DNA of 64,000 bases from an uncultured Muribaculaceae bacterium (GCA_910588245.1 CAJUQP010000012.1:10339-74338), one strand, 5' to 3'; positions 1 through 10,160 are shown, numbered from the stretch's first letter. Notes: generated by a model from the letters alone, not told the origin. Numbers and translations are program-made.

Positions 1-36
1 GTCAGTAATCAAACCAGGGTTTGCCATACCCTGTAC

Positions 37-44
37 TAATTTTG
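37..44 (+). promoter_or_regulatory. possible -7 box of the GH16 gene
   Basis: The sequence TAATTTTG matches the Bacteroidetes -7 consensus TAnnTTTG and lies 49 nt before the GH16 start. A TTTG occurs at 20-23, but the spacing of 13 nt is shorter than the usual 19-21, so only the -7 element is supported. The bases around 57-76 also contain a small GCGGG-type inverted repeat in the leader. Confidence 0.35.
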
Positions 45-93
45 TGTCACTGATTCCCGCAGAATAATATGCGGGTGTAATATTAACCTTATA

Positions 94-921
94 ATGAAAA
101 ATAAACCAGTGACATTATCGCTATTTTTAGCACTGCTATTATCCGGTTGCAATTCGGGTAAGGAGCCGAATATTCCGAATAATGAACCGGAGGAAGAAAT
201 TGTTTTCTATGATGATTTCAATACTTTTGATGGCTCTGTATGGACAAAAGAGACTCACGAGGAAGGATGGACGAATCAGGAGCTTCAATCCTATTCGCCA
301 AGTCAGGTTTCTGTAGGGAAGGATGGAAGCAAGACTGTTCTGATTCTTACAGCATGTCGCTCGAATGGCAAAATTATATCCGGGCGTATCAATTCCAAAG
401 GGAAAAAGAGTTTCAAATATGGAAAAATTGAGGCAAGCATAAAGCTGGCGCCGACAGCCAATGGTTTATGGCCGGCGTTCTGGATGATGGGAGATAATAC
501 AAAAGAATGGCCGGCTTGCGGCGAGATTGACATAATGGAAATGGGAGATGCGACTGGCATCGCCGACGGCACATCTAAAAGCCGTGTGAACACCGCGATA
601 CATTATGGAACCACTGCGTCAACTCATCAGCAGGAATATTTCGCGGCAAATACGGGAATCAATTTGCAAGATGGAGAATACCATTTGTATACACTTGTTT
701 GGAATAAAGAAATTATTGAAATATCGGTAGATGGAAAACACTTTCATTCTTTTGACATAACCGATAATCCATATTTCCATGATAGATTCTTCATATTGTT
801 CAACCTCGCGGTAGGAGGCTCCTTTACCGGTATAACCGACCCAAATAGTATTACGGCTATTCAAGAGAACGAACAAGTGAAAATGTTTATTGACTGGGTA
901 AAAGTTTCAAATCTCAAATAA
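94..921 (+). CDS. GH16 endo-beta-glucanase (laminarinase/lichenase type), lipoprotein
   Basis: This is an endo-acting beta-1,3- or mixed-linkage beta-glucanase, expected on the cell surface. The 275-residue product has a lipobox ending at Cys19 (L-L-S-G-C), then an acidic linker. The GH16 catalytic motif E-I-D-I-M-E lies at residues 144-149: E144 is the nucleophile, D146 the assisting acid and E149 the acid/base. The extra residue in the motif (ExDxxE) gives the beta-bulge typical of laminarinases. The fold covers residues 35-275, as usual for a single-domain member. It is first in a plus-strand run with SusC, SusD, a surface glycan-binding protein and GH3. In such PULs the surface GH16 makes oligosaccharides for import. 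The exact linkage cut is not visible. Confidence 0.9.
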   Translation: MKNKPVTLSLFLALLLSGCNSGKEPNIPNNEPEEEIVFYDDFNTFDGSVWTKETHEEGWTNQELQSYSPSQVSVGKDGSKTVLILTACRSNGKIISGRINSKGKKSFKYGKIEASIKLAPTANGLWPAFWMMGDNTKEWPACGEIDIMEMGDATGIADGTSKSRVNTAIHYGTTASTHQQEYFAANTGINLQDGEYHLYTLVWNKEIIEISVDGKHFHSFDITDNPYFHDRFFILFNLAVGGSFTGITDPNSITAIQENEQVKMFIDWVKVSNLK

Positions 922-930
922 TCTGGATAC

Positions 931-3900
931 ATGAAAACGAGAATTTTCTCAAGTAAAGTGCTATGCAGTGTGTTGCTGATTGGGATAACCTTATCGGCTG
1001 CACCTACGCGGATTTTAGCTGAATCTGCCACTGCACACGCTTCTTCGTCACAGAAAATAACAGTGACAGGAGTGGTTGAAGATGCTGAAGGACCTGTAAT
1101 AGGTGCTTCCATTTTGGAAAAAGGAACATCTAACGGTACTGTTACCGATATAGATGGCAATTTCACAATCAGTGTTGCACCTAATGCGACATTAGTTGTA
1201 AGTTATGTCGGATGCGAGACCGTTGAGGTTAAGGCTTCAACGAGCCCGTTGAAAATCATGATGCAACAAAACTCCCAGCTCCTCAGTGAAGTGGTTGTCA
1301 CAGCCTTAGGTATAAAGCGTGACCGGAAAGCCCTGGGATACGGACTTGAAGAGGTAAAAGGAGACGCACTCGACAAGGCAAAGGAAACCAACGTGATCAA
1401 CTCTATGGCAGGTCGTGTCGCAGGTCTGGTAGTCTCTCAGACAGCAGGAGGGCCTTCTGGTTCGACACGTGTCATACTTCGTGGCTCTACCGAAATGACC
1501 GGCAACAACCAGCCCTTGTATGTTGTGGACGGTGTGCCTTTGGATAACACCAGCTTCGGTTCGGCCGGTACAAACGGAGGTTATGACCTTGGCGATGGTA
1601 TCTCGTCGATCAATCCAGATGACATAGAAAGTATGTCGGTGTTAAAGGGTCCGGCGGCTTCCGCGCTTTATGGTAGTCGTGCCAGCCATGGTGTGATTCT
1701 CATTACAACAAAAAAAGCGCAAGGAGACACACGTTATTCAGTTGAATATAACGGAACATTTACAGTAGACAAGCAATTGTCTAAATGGGACAATGTCCAG
1801 CAGATTTATGGCATGGGGTCGAATGGAACATATTCTATTGATGCTGTGAGTAATACCAATAAGTCATGGGGCCCTAAAGCGGACGGTGGCAATATGCTCA
1901 AATACTTCGATGGAGTTGAGCGGCCCTATTTAATCATCCCGGATAATACATCTAACTTTTTCCGTACAGGTTTGACTGCCAACAATACAGTGACTGTCTC
2001 CTCCAATACTGGCACTACGGGCCTGCGCTTCACTCTGACAGATATGAGGAATAATGATATTGTTCCAAATACTAATATGAGCCGTGATATTTTCAATCTT
2101 CGTGCAAATTCATCGCTTGGCCAGGTAGATCTTGATTTCACAGCCAATTACACACATGAATATGTGAAGAACCGTCCGGCTCTCGGAGACAGCAAATCAA
2201 ATATAGGGAAGAACCTCATGACTCTTGCTACAACCTATAACCAAGACTGGTTGCGTACATATCAGGATGAGAATGGTGAATATTCCAACTGGAATGGCAT
2301 GGATCCATATAATGTCAATCCATATTGGGATGTATATAAGAACAGCAATGAATCGAAAAAAGACCTTTTCCGCCTACATGGGTCTGTCATATACAATATC
2401 ACGAAACATCTTAAAGTGAAAGGTACTGCCGGCGCGGAACTAAACTGGTTTAATTTCCAGGACTTCAAAGCACCGTCAACGCCGGGATATGAAGCCGGGT
2501 TCATGCAGCTCAGCAAATTTCATAATCAGATGTATAATTTTGAACTGATTGCTACATACAATAACAGTTGGGGCGATTTTGATTTCACAGGAACTGCCGG
2601 CGGCAATATATACAAGGTCGACAATTCCATCTCGCTGATCAGCGCGCAGGATATGCAGATACGCGATGTGATTGCATTGATGAGCTTCAATGAGACATCC
2701 AATCAGGAGAATAGCTATCGCAAACAGATTAACTCTCTCTTTGCCGCTGCCAATCTCGGATGGAAGGGTCTTCTGTATCTGGACGCTACGCTCCGAGGCG
2801 ATAAATCATCAACACTTCCGAAAGGTAACAATACCTATGTTTATCCATCTTTCTCCGGAAGTTTTGTTTTCTCTCAGCTTATCAAACGAGGCGACATATT
2901 GCCCTATGGCAAGCTACGTGCATCATGGGCACAGGTTGGTTCAGATACTGATCCCTATCAGCTTGGGCTTGTATATACTAAATCAAAATATACTTATCCG
3001 GGATACACCATAGGATATATAGACAACACTACCATTCCGAACAAGAACCTCAAACCTACCCGTACAAATTCATTTGAGATTGGTTTTGAGACCAAGTTTC
3101 TTAACAGCCGTTTAGGTCTTGATTTCACATATTACAATCAGATATCCAAAGATCAGATTATGGGGATGGCTTCAAGTTGGGCGACAGGATATCCCTATCG
3201 TCTGATCAATGCGGGAGAAATACAGAATCAGGGTATTGAGATAGTATTGAACACACGCCCATTACAGATTGGTGATTTCTCATGGGATTTGAATGTCAAT
3301 TTCTCCAAGAACAGTAATAAAGTCAGAAAGCTTGTAGACGACATGGATATGTTTGAACTGGAAAAGGCTTCATGGCTTGATGTTCAAGTTGCAGCCAAAG
3401 TCGGTGAGAACTTTGGTTCCATAGTGGGGCCGGACTTTAAACGCAACGATAAGGGCGATATACTGATTGATCCGTCAACTGGGCTCCCTATGTATGATAA
3501 GGGCAATCATGTGCTTGGAAATGCCTCTTGGGACTGGACTGGTGGACTCAACACCACGTTCCGCTATAAAAATATTGGCTTATCAGCTGTATTTGATGTT
3601 AAATGGGGCGCTGATTTATATTCCATGTCGGCACGTGCATCACATGAGTCGGGAAAGGCTATGGCTACTCTTGAGGGTCGAGACGCATGGTATAAATCAG
3701 AAGAAGAACGTATGGCGTTAGGATTCCCGAAAGGTTCTCCCGACTGGAAACCGACAGGCGGTTTCATAGCGCCGGGTGTGATTGATAACGGTGATGGCAC
3801 ATATCGTCCCAATGATGTCATAATCAATCCTGAGGATTATTGGATGAGTGTCTGCCGCAATGCTCCTTCAATGTTTATTTATGACAACTCTTACATAAAA

Positions 3901-4131
3901 TGCCGTGAGATAACGCTCACATATCAATTCCCGAAATCCTGGCTTGGAAATGGTAAGGTCGTGAAAGATGTAAGCCTGTCGTTTGTGACACGCAACCCCT
4001 TCATTGTATGGAAAAATATCCCGGATATTGATCCAGACTCCAACTATAACAACACCACCGGTATGGGTCTGGAATATGGTTCTCTTCCTTCACGCCGCAG
4101 CTACGGATTTAATATCTATGTTAAATTCTAA
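931..4131 (+). CDS. SusC/RagA-family TonB-dependent outer-membrane transporter
   Basis: This is the outer-membrane channel that imports oligosaccharides with its SusD partner, powered by TonB. The 1066-residue protein has a signal peptide (about 1-30), a carboxypeptidase-regulatory-like domain (about 43-115, V-T-G-V-V-E-D), a TonB-box/plug region (about 120-260, containing QPLYVVDGVPLDN), and a long beta-barrel ending in the aromatic motif Y-V-K-F. The plug motif S-I-N-P-D-D-I-E-S-M-S-V-L-K-G is the SusC signature. It starts 9 nt after the GH16 stop and its stop lies 12 nt before the SusD start, so it is in one transcription unit with them. No TonB-ExbBD genes are nearby. Confidence 0.95.
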   Translation: MKTRIFSSKVLCSVLLIGITLSAAPTRILAESATAHASSSQKITVTGVVEDAEGPVIGASILEKGTSNGTVTDIDGNFTISVAPNATLVVSYVGCETVEVKASTSPLKIMMQQNSQLLSEVVVTALGIKRDRKALGYGLEEVKGDALDKAKETNVINSMAGRVAGLVVSQTAGGPSGSTRVILRGSTEMTGNNQPLYVVDGVPLDNTSFGSAGTNGGYDLGDGISSINPDDIESMSVLKGPAASALYGSRASHGVILITTKKAQGDTRYSVEYNGTFTVDKQLSKWDNVQQIYGMGSNGTYSIDAVSNTNKSWGPKADGGNMLKYFDGVERPYLIIPDNTSNFFRTGLTANNTVTVSSNTGTTGLRFTLTDMRNNDIVPNTNMSRDIFNLRANSSLGQVDLDFTANYTHEYVKNRPALGDSKSNIGKNLMTLATTYNQDWLRTYQDENGEYSNWNGMDPYNVNPYWDVYKNSNESKKDLFRLHGSVIYNITKHLKVKGTAGAELNWFNFQDFKAPSTPGYEAGFMQLSKFHNQMYNFELIATYNNSWGDFDFTGTAGGNIYKVDNSISLISAQDMQIRDVIALMSFNETSNQENSYRKQINSLFAAANLGWKGLLYLDATLRGDKSSTLPKGNNTYVYPSFSGSFVFSQLIKRGDILPYGKLRASWAQVGSDTDPYQLGLVYTKSKYTYPGYTIGYIDNTTIPNKNLKPTRTNSFEIGFETKFLNSRLGLDFTYYNQISKDQIMGMASSWATGYPYRLINAGEIQNQGIEIVLNTRPLQIGDFSWDLNVNFSKNSNKVRKLVDDMDMFELEKASWLDVQVAAKVGENFGSIVGPDFKRNDKGDILIDPSTGLPMYDKGNHVLGNASWDWTGGLNTTFRYKNIGLSAVFDVKWGADLYSMSARASHESGKAMATLEGRDAWYKSEEERMALGFPKGSPDWKPTGGFIAPGVIDNGDGTYRPNDVIINPEDYWMSVCRNAPSMFIYDNSYIKCREITLTYQFPKSWLGNGKVVKDVSLSFVTRNPFIVWKNIPDIDPDSNYNNTTGMGLEYGSLPSRRSYGFNIYVKF

Positions 4132-4143
4132 TTTCGAAACATC

Positions 4144-5817
4144 ATGAAAAAATATATAGTCAGAATATTGGCCTTGTCTACACTCTTCGTTGGCTGTCTG
4201 TTCAGCAGTTGCAGCGATGACTACATGGAAGATCTCAATACCGATCCATCCAAGGCCCCGTCTATCGACCCTAATGCTCAGCTCACCACTGCTCAGTTAC
4301 AGACCTACGGGGATCTCGGAGAAGTAGAGATATACCGTAACTATCACTATGGTTTTACTCAACAGCTCATGGGATGCTGGAACACCACTAATTATGGTGG
4401 ACATCATACCATCGACAACAATGAAATGTGCCGCATATGGACTTCATTCTATCCTAATGCGGTTAAGAATCTTGTTGACGGCATTTATCGTACTTCAGAA
4501 GACGCATCCAAGAACAACATAAACGCGGCACTTCGCATATACCGTGTATATATGATGTCGCTGATTACCGATGTATATGGCGATTGTCCCTATTCTGAGG
4601 CTGGTCTTGGATTCCTTGATGAGAAGTATAATCCTCGTTATGACACCCAGGAAGAGATATATTCAGATTTCTTTGTGGAATTGAAGGCCGCGGCGTCTCA
4701 GTTGTCAAGTGCGGGAGATCGTCTGACTGGAGATATAATTTTCGGAGGCGATATCAACAAATGGAAAAAGCTTGCCAACTCTCTCCGTATGCGATATGCC
4801 ATGCGTATATCTAACGTCGCTCCTGACAAGGCGCGTATTGAATTTGAGGACGCGCTGAATTCTGACGGAGGAATAATGACATCTGCCGGAGATGATGCCC
4901 TTATCAAATATATGGATATCGCTTTCAGTTTCGGACAGGAATCCTACAGTGATTATCGCGGGAACGCCATGAGCCAGCTTTGGTTTGGCAATGACCCGGC
5001 AAACAATCCGTCGTATATCTGTTCTACTTTCTTCAATCAGCTTAAAGACACCAACGATCCACGTTGCTATCAGGTATGCAGATTTTACTATGATGGACTT
5101 ATGTCTGCCACCAAGCCTGACGGAAGAATTGACCTGACCGATGAGATTCTTTCTAAAGGGATTAAAATGGAACCTTGCGATCCGGGCACTTACTCTTGGG
5201 ACAATTGGCCTGCAGGTTATAAAAGTGACATCCTCTCAGAGATGGCTGCGAACAATCCTTCCATTGACCCAAATATGGCTCGCGAAGTGCGCCCGAAATT
5301 AGCGTCCGCATTCCTTAAAGGGGATTGCCCCGGAGTGGTCATGACGTATGCCGAAGTAAGTTTCCTGCTTGCGGAAGCGACCTTAAATGGTTGGGTTACC
5401 AACGACAATGCGGAAAGTTATTATAAAAAAGGTGTCAGGGCTGCAATGGATTTCCTCTCGGACAACTATGATACGGAAAAAGTGTCGACAGAAGAATTTG
5501 AAAACTATATGGCGGCAAATCCTTTTGGATATACCACCGAACAGAAGAGAGTCAACATCAACACTCAGGCATGGATTCATCATTTCACCAATCCTAACGA
5601 GTGTTGGGCCAATCTCAGACGCTCCGGTTTCCCCAGACTTAAATCACCGGAGGCATACGGACAAGGCGCCTATCTGACCGGTGGAGTGGAAATCCCGGTC
5701 CGTCTATGCTATCCTGTTCTTGAATCATCCTATAATAAGCAGGGATATGACGAGGCTCTTGATCGTATGGGGGGAAGCAATAGCTGGAATATACCCTTAT
5801 GGTGGGATGTCAACTGA
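4144..5817 (+). CDS. SusD/RagB-family glycan-binding lipoprotein
   Basis: This is the surface lid that delivers glycan to the adjacent SusC. The 557-residue protein has a lipoprotein signal with Cys23 (F-S-S-C-S-D-D) followed by the SusD opening E-D-L-N-T-D-P. The helical TPR-like core shows motifs such as RIYRVYMMSLITDVYGDCPY near residue 125. It belongs to the SusD-2 style usually paired with RagA-like receptors. The C-terminus G-G-S-N-S-W-N-I-P-L-W-W-D is typical. It is preceded by SusC and followed after 24 nt by the IPT lipoprotein. Confidence 0.94.
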   Translation: MKKYIVRILALSTLFVGCLFSSCSDDYMEDLNTDPSKAPSIDPNAQLTTAQLQTYGDLGEVEIYRNYHYGFTQQLMGCWNTTNYGGHHTIDNNEMCRIWTSFYPNAVKNLVDGIYRTSEDASKNNINAALRIYRVYMMSLITDVYGDCPYSEAGLGFLDEKYNPRYDTQEEIYSDFFVELKAAASQLSSAGDRLTGDIIFGGDINKWKKLANSLRMRYAMRISNVAPDKARIEFEDALNSDGGIMTSAGDDALIKYMDIAFSFGQESYSDYRGNAMSQLWFGNDPANNPSYICSTFFNQLKDTNDPRCYQVCRFYYDGLMSATKPDGRIDLTDEILSKGIKMEPCDPGTYSWDNWPAGYKSDILSEMAANNPSIDPNMAREVRPKLASAFLKGDCPGVVMTYAEVSFLLAEATLNGWVTNDNAESYYKKGVRAAMDFLSDNYDTEKVSTEEFENYMAANPFGYTTEQKRVNINTQAWIHHFTNPNECWANLRRSGFPRLKSPEAYGQGAYLTGGVEIPVRLCYPVLESSYNKQGYDEALDRMGGSNSWNIPLWWDVN

Positions 5818-5841
5818 TAATAACCAATAATACAAAACGTA

Positions 5842-7086
5842 ATGAAATCAATATATAAAAGTTTGCTTCTTTTGCCGGTACTTGCATTTGTACTGGCCGC
5901 TTGCAGCAGCGATGAGCCTTTCTCTGTCGCAACAGAAACTGACGAACCTCACATCCTGGATCCGACATTTCCCGACAAGGTGAACGGACAGCTCCCAATT
6001 GTGGCAAATATCACCAGAGACGCAAATTTCAAGATGTCTCTCACAGTCACTCCTTCACAAAGCACCGAAGTCGATTGGTTTATCGATGGCGAAAAGGTTG
6101 CAACCGGTACAACCATTGATATTCCTCTTCTGGCCGGTTCATATCAAATGAAAGTGACGGCGACAACTACCGCCGGTAAGTCAACGTACCGTGAAGGAAT
6201 TGTCAATGTCTCTACCCTTGAGGGTGATCCCTGGGCGACGACTGTAAACTTCGAGCGCATAATAGCCCCTGGCAGTAACGCAAATCTTTACGGGGACAAT
6301 CTTCAGAAAGTTAAATCCATACGAATCGGTAATACTGAAGTGCCTTACGTGACTTACAACACCGAAGACGGTTCTCTGTCATATTCTGTACCGGCTTCAT
6401 TGGAAAATGGTACAATGCGTGTGATTCTCATCGATGCCGACGGTATGGAGTATGGTGCCGATACCGTAACTGTTAGCTCTTCACCGCTTGTGACATCCGG
6501 AGCTGACCGTATGACTTCCGGAACAATATGTAGCCTCACTGGAATTAATCTTGACCAGATTTCCAAATTGACTATCGGCAGTCAGGAACTTGAAATAGTT
6601 GAGCGTTCAGGATCGGAAATAACCGTTGGATGTCCTGAGCTTGAAGATGGTGAGTATAAACTTACCGGCGTATCCAATCAGGGAACAGTGCGGTTCTTCA
6701 CCGATGGAGCTGTGAAGGATGAAGCCATTGTGGTTGTGACCTCGGAACAAACAATCTGGACTGGACATCATTATGTGTCATGGGATTTACCTGATGATAA
6801 TCCGAACAAGACTTTCAATCTTATTCCTTCGGATGTGTTCTCTTCAATGAAACCTGGAAGCATAATGACGATTCATTATTCTGTTGAACCTTCGGCAGAA
6901 TATCATCAACTACGAACAGTGACAGGCTGGTGGAGCGACCTCCCCGGTACATCCGTTATCGAATTTCAGGAAGATGGAAGTAAAGATGTTGTGATGTCGG
7001 CTGATGTTTTGGCTGCAATCGCAGAGCAGGGAGGCTTCCTCTGCGTGGGACATGGTTACTATGTGGATCTTGTAACTTTACGATAA
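5842..7086 (+). CDS. IPT/TIG-domain surface lipoprotein (SusE-position glycan-binding protein)
   Basis: This is a likely surface glycan-binding protein. The 414-residue product has a lipobox ending at Cys21 (L-A-A-C-S-S-D-E). A PKD/Ig-like segment follows (about 55-125), then two IPT/TIG-like segments (about 130-215 and 215-295, with L-Y-G-D-N-L and S-L-T-G-I-N-L openings). A C-terminal domain (about 300-414) probably binds the glycan. It sits directly after susD, the usual place for surface glycan-binding proteins, and lies 4 nt before the GH3 gene. Function is inferred from position and domain type. No catalytic motif is seen. Confidence 0.8.
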   Translation: MKSIYKSLLLLPVLAFVLAACSSDEPFSVATETDEPHILDPTFPDKVNGQLPIVANITRDANFKMSLTVTPSQSTEVDWFIDGEKVATGTTIDIPLLAGSYQMKVTATTTAGKSTYREGIVNVSTLEGDPWATTVNFERIIAPGSNANLYGDNLQKVKSIRIGNTEVPYVTYNTEDGSLSYSVPASLENGTMRVILIDADGMEYGADTVTVSSSPLVTSGADRMTSGTICSLTGINLDQISKLTIGSQELEIVERSGSEITVGCPELEDGEYKLTGVSNQGTVRFFTDGAVKDEAIVVVTSEQTIWTGHHYVSWDLPDDNPNKTFNLIPSDVFSSMKPGSIMTIHYSVEPSAEYHQLRTVTGWWSDLPGTSVIEFQEDGSKDVVMSADVLAAIAEQGGFLCVGHGYYVDLVTLR

Positions 7087-7090
7087 AATA

Positions 7091-9412
7091 ATGAGAAAAT
7101 ATATTGTGACAGTATCAATGTTTGTTTCGGCGGTCTGCTTTTTGCAGGCCTCCGGGACGGCATTGCCAAAAGACGCCGGGTTAGAGGTGAAAGTTGAGGA
7201 GACGCTTTCAAGAATGACGCTTGATGAAAAAATCGGTCAGATGACCGAGCTTTCAATCGATGTGCTTGGAAGCTGGAAGAATAATGAGTTTTTCCTTGAT
7301 CCGGAGAAACTTCACGAAGCCATTGCTATCTATAAAGTCGGTTCGATACTCAATGCTCCCGGAGGTCCGACGGCACAGACTCCGGAAAAGTGGGAGCAGC
7401 TTATCAGTCAGATACAAGACATTTCAATGAAAGAAATCGGTATACCCTGTATCTATGGACTTGACCAGAATCATGGCACTACTTACACACTTGGTGGTGT
7501 ATTGTTTCCACAAAACATCAATGTAGGAGCATCTTTTAATCCTGAAATAGCACGGCAATCTGCTGAGATTACCGCCTATGAAACCAGATCTGCTAATTGT
7601 CCCTGGACATATTCGCCAACGGTTGACCTGACAAGAGATCCCCGCTGGAGTCGTGTATGGGAAAATTTCGGAGAAGATCCTCTTGTTAATGCAGTTATGG
7701 GGGCTAATCAGATAATAGGATTCCAAGGAGATGATCCCAATCAGATTGGCCCATACAAAGTTGCCACATCTGTAAAGCATTATCTCGGCTATGGAGCGCC
7801 ACGTACAGGTAAAGACCGGACTCCCGCATATATATCGACCTCCGATTTGCGTGAAAAATTTTTTGAACCTTTCCGTGCCTGCATCGAGGCTGGCGCATTG
7901 ACGGTTATGGTCAATAGCGGTTCAATTAACGGGCGTCCGGTTCATGCCAACAATGAGCTTCTGACAAAGTGGTTGAAAGAAGATTTGAACTGGGATGGCA
8001 TGATTGTGACAGACTGGGCGGATATAAACAATCTGTACACCCGCGAATGTGTGGCGGCGGATAAGAAAGAAGCTATAGAAATGGCGATAAATGCAGGAAT
8101 TGATATGTCAATGGAACCGTATGATCTGAAATTCTGCACTCTGTTGAAAGAGCTTGTCAATGAAGGTCGTGTTACCATGGAACGTATTGACGATGCTACC
8201 CGTCGTATCCTCCGCTTGAAATATCGCCTCGGGCTGTTTGAAAACCCAAATACATTCAAGAAGGATTATCCGGAATTTGCGTCTGCGAAACATGAGAACA
8301 TTGCCTTGAAGTCGGCAGAGGAATCAATAGTCCTTCTTAAAAACCGCAATGACATACTCCCGTTGAAAAAAGGGATGAAGATACTGGTTACAGGCCCGAA
8401 TGCAAATTCCATGCGTTGTCTTAACGGTGGATGGAGCTATTCGTGGCAAGGTCATCTTACCGATCGTTTTGCCTCGAAGTATAATACGATATATGAAGCT
8501 GTATGCGATAAGTTCGGTAAGGAGAATATTGTGCTTGAACAGGGCGTTACCTATCTCCCCGAAGGAGCATACTATCAAGAGAACGATCCTAAGATTGATA
8601 AAGCCGTAGCAGCCGCTGGTGATGCCGATATTGTCTTGGCTTGCATTGGCGAAAATTCATATTGTGAGACCCCCGGAAACCTGTCTGACCTTGTACTTTC
8701 TGTGAATCAGCGTAATCTGGTAAAAGCCCTCGCCAATACAGGCAAGCCCGTTATCCTTATAATAAATGGCGGACGCCCACGAATCATTAATGATATAGAG
8801 CCGCTTGCGGATGGCATTGTCAATGTGCTTCTTCCAGGTAATTTTGGAGGCGATGCGCTTGCGAATATCCTGGCTGGGGATACAAATCCAAGTGCCAGAA
8901 TGCCTTATACTTATCCTAAGAATCAAGCTGAACTGACTACTTACGATTATAGGGTGAGTGAGGAAATGGATAAAATGGAAGGTGCCTATGATTATGACGC
9001 AGTGGTATCCGTTCAATGGCCTTTTGGTTACGGGTTGAGCTATACGACTTTCAAATATGATAATTTCAAATGCGCCCAGACCGAATTCGATGCCAATGAC
9101 AATCTGATATTCACTGTTGACGTAACAAACATCGGTAATAAAGCCGGTAAAGAAGTGGTAATGCTTTTCAGTAGGGATATGGTGGCTTCACTTACCCCTG
9201 AGAACAGAAGGTTACGTGGTTTTCAAAAGGTTGAATTGCAACCCGGCGAAACCAAAACAGTCACATTGACCATTAAGGCTGGAGACTTGGCTTTTGTTGA
9301 CTCAGATGGTAAATGGATCCTTGAAAAAGGAGATTTCCGTATGCAAGCCGGGACCGAGATACTGAATATAAAGTGTAATGAAACATATAAGTGGAATACG
9401 CCCAATAAGTAA
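7091..9412 (+). CDS. GH3 beta-glucosidase
   Basis: This is an exo-acting beta-glucosidase, expected in the periplasm, that finishes beta-glucan oligosaccharides released by GH16 and imported by SusCD. The 773-residue protein has a signal peptide (about 1-22) and the N-terminal (alpha/beta)8 barrel with KHYLGYG near residue 230. The nucleophile is Asp308 in the motif IVTDWAD. A C-terminal alpha/beta sandwich follows (about 410-620), then a fibronectin-III-like domain (about 660-770, with P-E-N-R-R-L-R-G-F-Q-K). Length and order match bacterial GH3 beta-glucosidases. It is last in the operon and is followed by a clear terminator. Confidence 0.93.
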   Translation: MRKYIVTVSMFVSAVCFLQASGTALPKDAGLEVKVEETLSRMTLDEKIGQMTELSIDVLGSWKNNEFFLDPEKLHEAIAIYKVGSILNAPGGPTAQTPEKWEQLISQIQDISMKEIGIPCIYGLDQNHGTTYTLGGVLFPQNINVGASFNPEIARQSAEITAYETRSANCPWTYSPTVDLTRDPRWSRVWENFGEDPLVNAVMGANQIIGFQGDDPNQIGPYKVATSVKHYLGYGAPRTGKDRTPAYISTSDLREKFFEPFRACIEAGALTVMVNSGSINGRPVHANNELLTKWLKEDLNWDGMIVTDWADINNLYTRECVAADKKEAIEMAINAGIDMSMEPYDLKFCTLLKELVNEGRVTMERIDDATRRILRLKYRLGLFENPNTFKKDYPEFASAKHENIALKSAEESIVLLKNRNDILPLKKGMKILVTGPNANSMRCLNGGWSYSWQGHLTDRFASKYNTIYEAVCDKFGKENIVLEQGVTYLPEGAYYQENDPKIDKAVAAAGDADIVLACIGENSYCETPGNLSDLVLSVNQRNLVKALANTGKPVILIINGGRPRIINDIEPLADGIVNVLLPGNFGGDALANILAGDTNPSARMPYTYPKNQAELTTYDYRVSEEMDKMEGAYDYDAVVSVQWPFGYGLSYTTFKYDNFKCAQTEFDANDNLIFTVDVTNIGNKAGKEVVMLFSRDMVASLTPENRRLRGFQKVELQPGETKTVTLTIKAGDLAFVDSDGKWILEKGDFRMQAGTEILNIKCNETYKWNTPNK

Positions 9413-9446
9413 TAAGTTCAAAGGTAAAAAAGGTTGTATAGAAAGT

Positions 9447-9484
9447 AGGCTTGTCGAAATAGAGATCGACAAGCCTCTTTTTTC
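9447..9484 (+). terminator. rho-independent terminator of the beta-glucan PUL
   Basis: An 11-bp perfect stem (AGGCTTGTCGA at 9447-9457 with TCGACAAGCCT at 9466-9476) has an 8-nt loop and is followed by a T-rich run. It lies 35 nt after the GH3 stop. Confidence 0.85.
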
Positions 9485-9630
9485 CTGGTTGATATCATTC
9501 CATATAAGCGTATAGGCGTAATATTTCCATGTGCCTGGAGGAATTTGCCTGCTCTTATGTGTTTTCGCGTATATATTACAACTTTCTCCTTTAACATTTA
9601 AAAAACAATTTAAAAAAATCCGGTAAAAAT

Positions 9631-9661
9631 TTTGCAGGGAAAGAAAATAGTATTAACTTTG
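9631..9661 (+). promoter_or_regulatory. promoter of tRNA-Ser
   Basis: TTTG at 9631-9634 and TAACTTTG at 9654-9661 are separated by 19 nt, an excellent match to the Bacteroidetes -33/-7 promoter. It lies 33 nt before the mature 5' end of tRNA-Ser. Confidence 0.75.
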
Positions 9662-9693
9662 CAGTCGCTAAGGCAACATACCCGCCACAGCAA

Positions 9694-9782
9694 GGAGAGG
9701 TGGGTGAGTGGCTGAAACCACCGGTTTGCTAAACCGACGATGGGAGCAATCCTATCCACGAGTTCGAATCTCGTCCTCTCCG
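9694..9782 (+). tRNA. tRNA-Ser (anticodon GCT)
   Basis: This is an 89-nt class II tRNA. Acceptor stem GGAGAGG pairs with CCTCTCC, with discriminator G9782. The anticodon loop reads TTGCTAA, giving anticodon GCT (Ser, AGC/AGT codons). A long variable arm follows, then a T-arm with loop TTCGAAT. CCA is not encoded. Its 3' 16 nt are part of the 19-bp direct repeat that bounds the mobile element, so this gene is the integration target and stays intact after insertion. Confidence 0.96.
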
Positions 9783-9785
9783 CAA
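9767..9785 (+). repeat. attL: 19-bp direct repeat, left copy
   Basis: The sequence AATCTCGTCCTCTCCGCAA covers the T-arm 3' side, acceptor strand and discriminator of tRNA-Ser plus 3 nt. It is identical to 23029-23047, and identity ends on both sides. Confidence 0.9.
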
Positions 9786-9816
9786 TCAACGCTGGTAATC
9801 AGCGATTTACAAAATT

Positions 9817-9870
9817 TACGCACGAAATTACGCACGATTTCTGATGATCGTGCGTAATTTTTTGTGCGTA
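9817..9870 (+). repeat. integrase arm-type repeats at the left end
   Basis: A 24-bp sequence built from two ACGCACGA half-units (9817-9840) is repeated exactly in direct orientation at 22894-22917 beside the integrase gene. An inverted, slightly diverged copy follows at once (9847-9870). Paired half-sites near each att end are what arm-binding domains of Bacteroides tyrosine integrases recognise; this role is inferred. Confidence 0.65.
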
Positions 9871-10145
9871 TTCATGACAATATTTTTAAGTAAACGCGGA
9901 CGCACTCGATATTGGGTACTTTGGATTTTGAGGGCTGATATGGTTGATGTAAGGGAAGATGTGCCGGATACGGTGATACAGTCGGGGACAATTCTTAAAA
10001 ATTGTGATTTAACATATCGATATGGTGTCCTAAATAATCTTTAACCATATAAACTGCAGTGTGATACCCAATTATAAATATCGGCGCATTACATAAAGAT
10101 TATTAATTGGTCTGTGAATTAATACTTTATGAACGTTTATAAGGG

Positions 10146-10153
10146 TATATTTG
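10146..10153 (+). promoter_or_regulatory. -7 box upstream of the unknown element gene
   Basis: TATATTTG matches TAnnTTTG exactly and lies 8 nt before the ATG at 10161. No good -33 element is visible at the expected distance. The preceding stretch 9871-10145 is AT-rich and holds no convincing gene. Confidence 0.4.
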
Positions 10154-10160
10154 CAATACG

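Noticed and set aside
9844..10044. Open frame of 66 codons after attL
   Set aside because: It begins inside the inverted arm-type repeat, has no motif and no signal peptide, and its composition is like the surrounding noncoding DNA.
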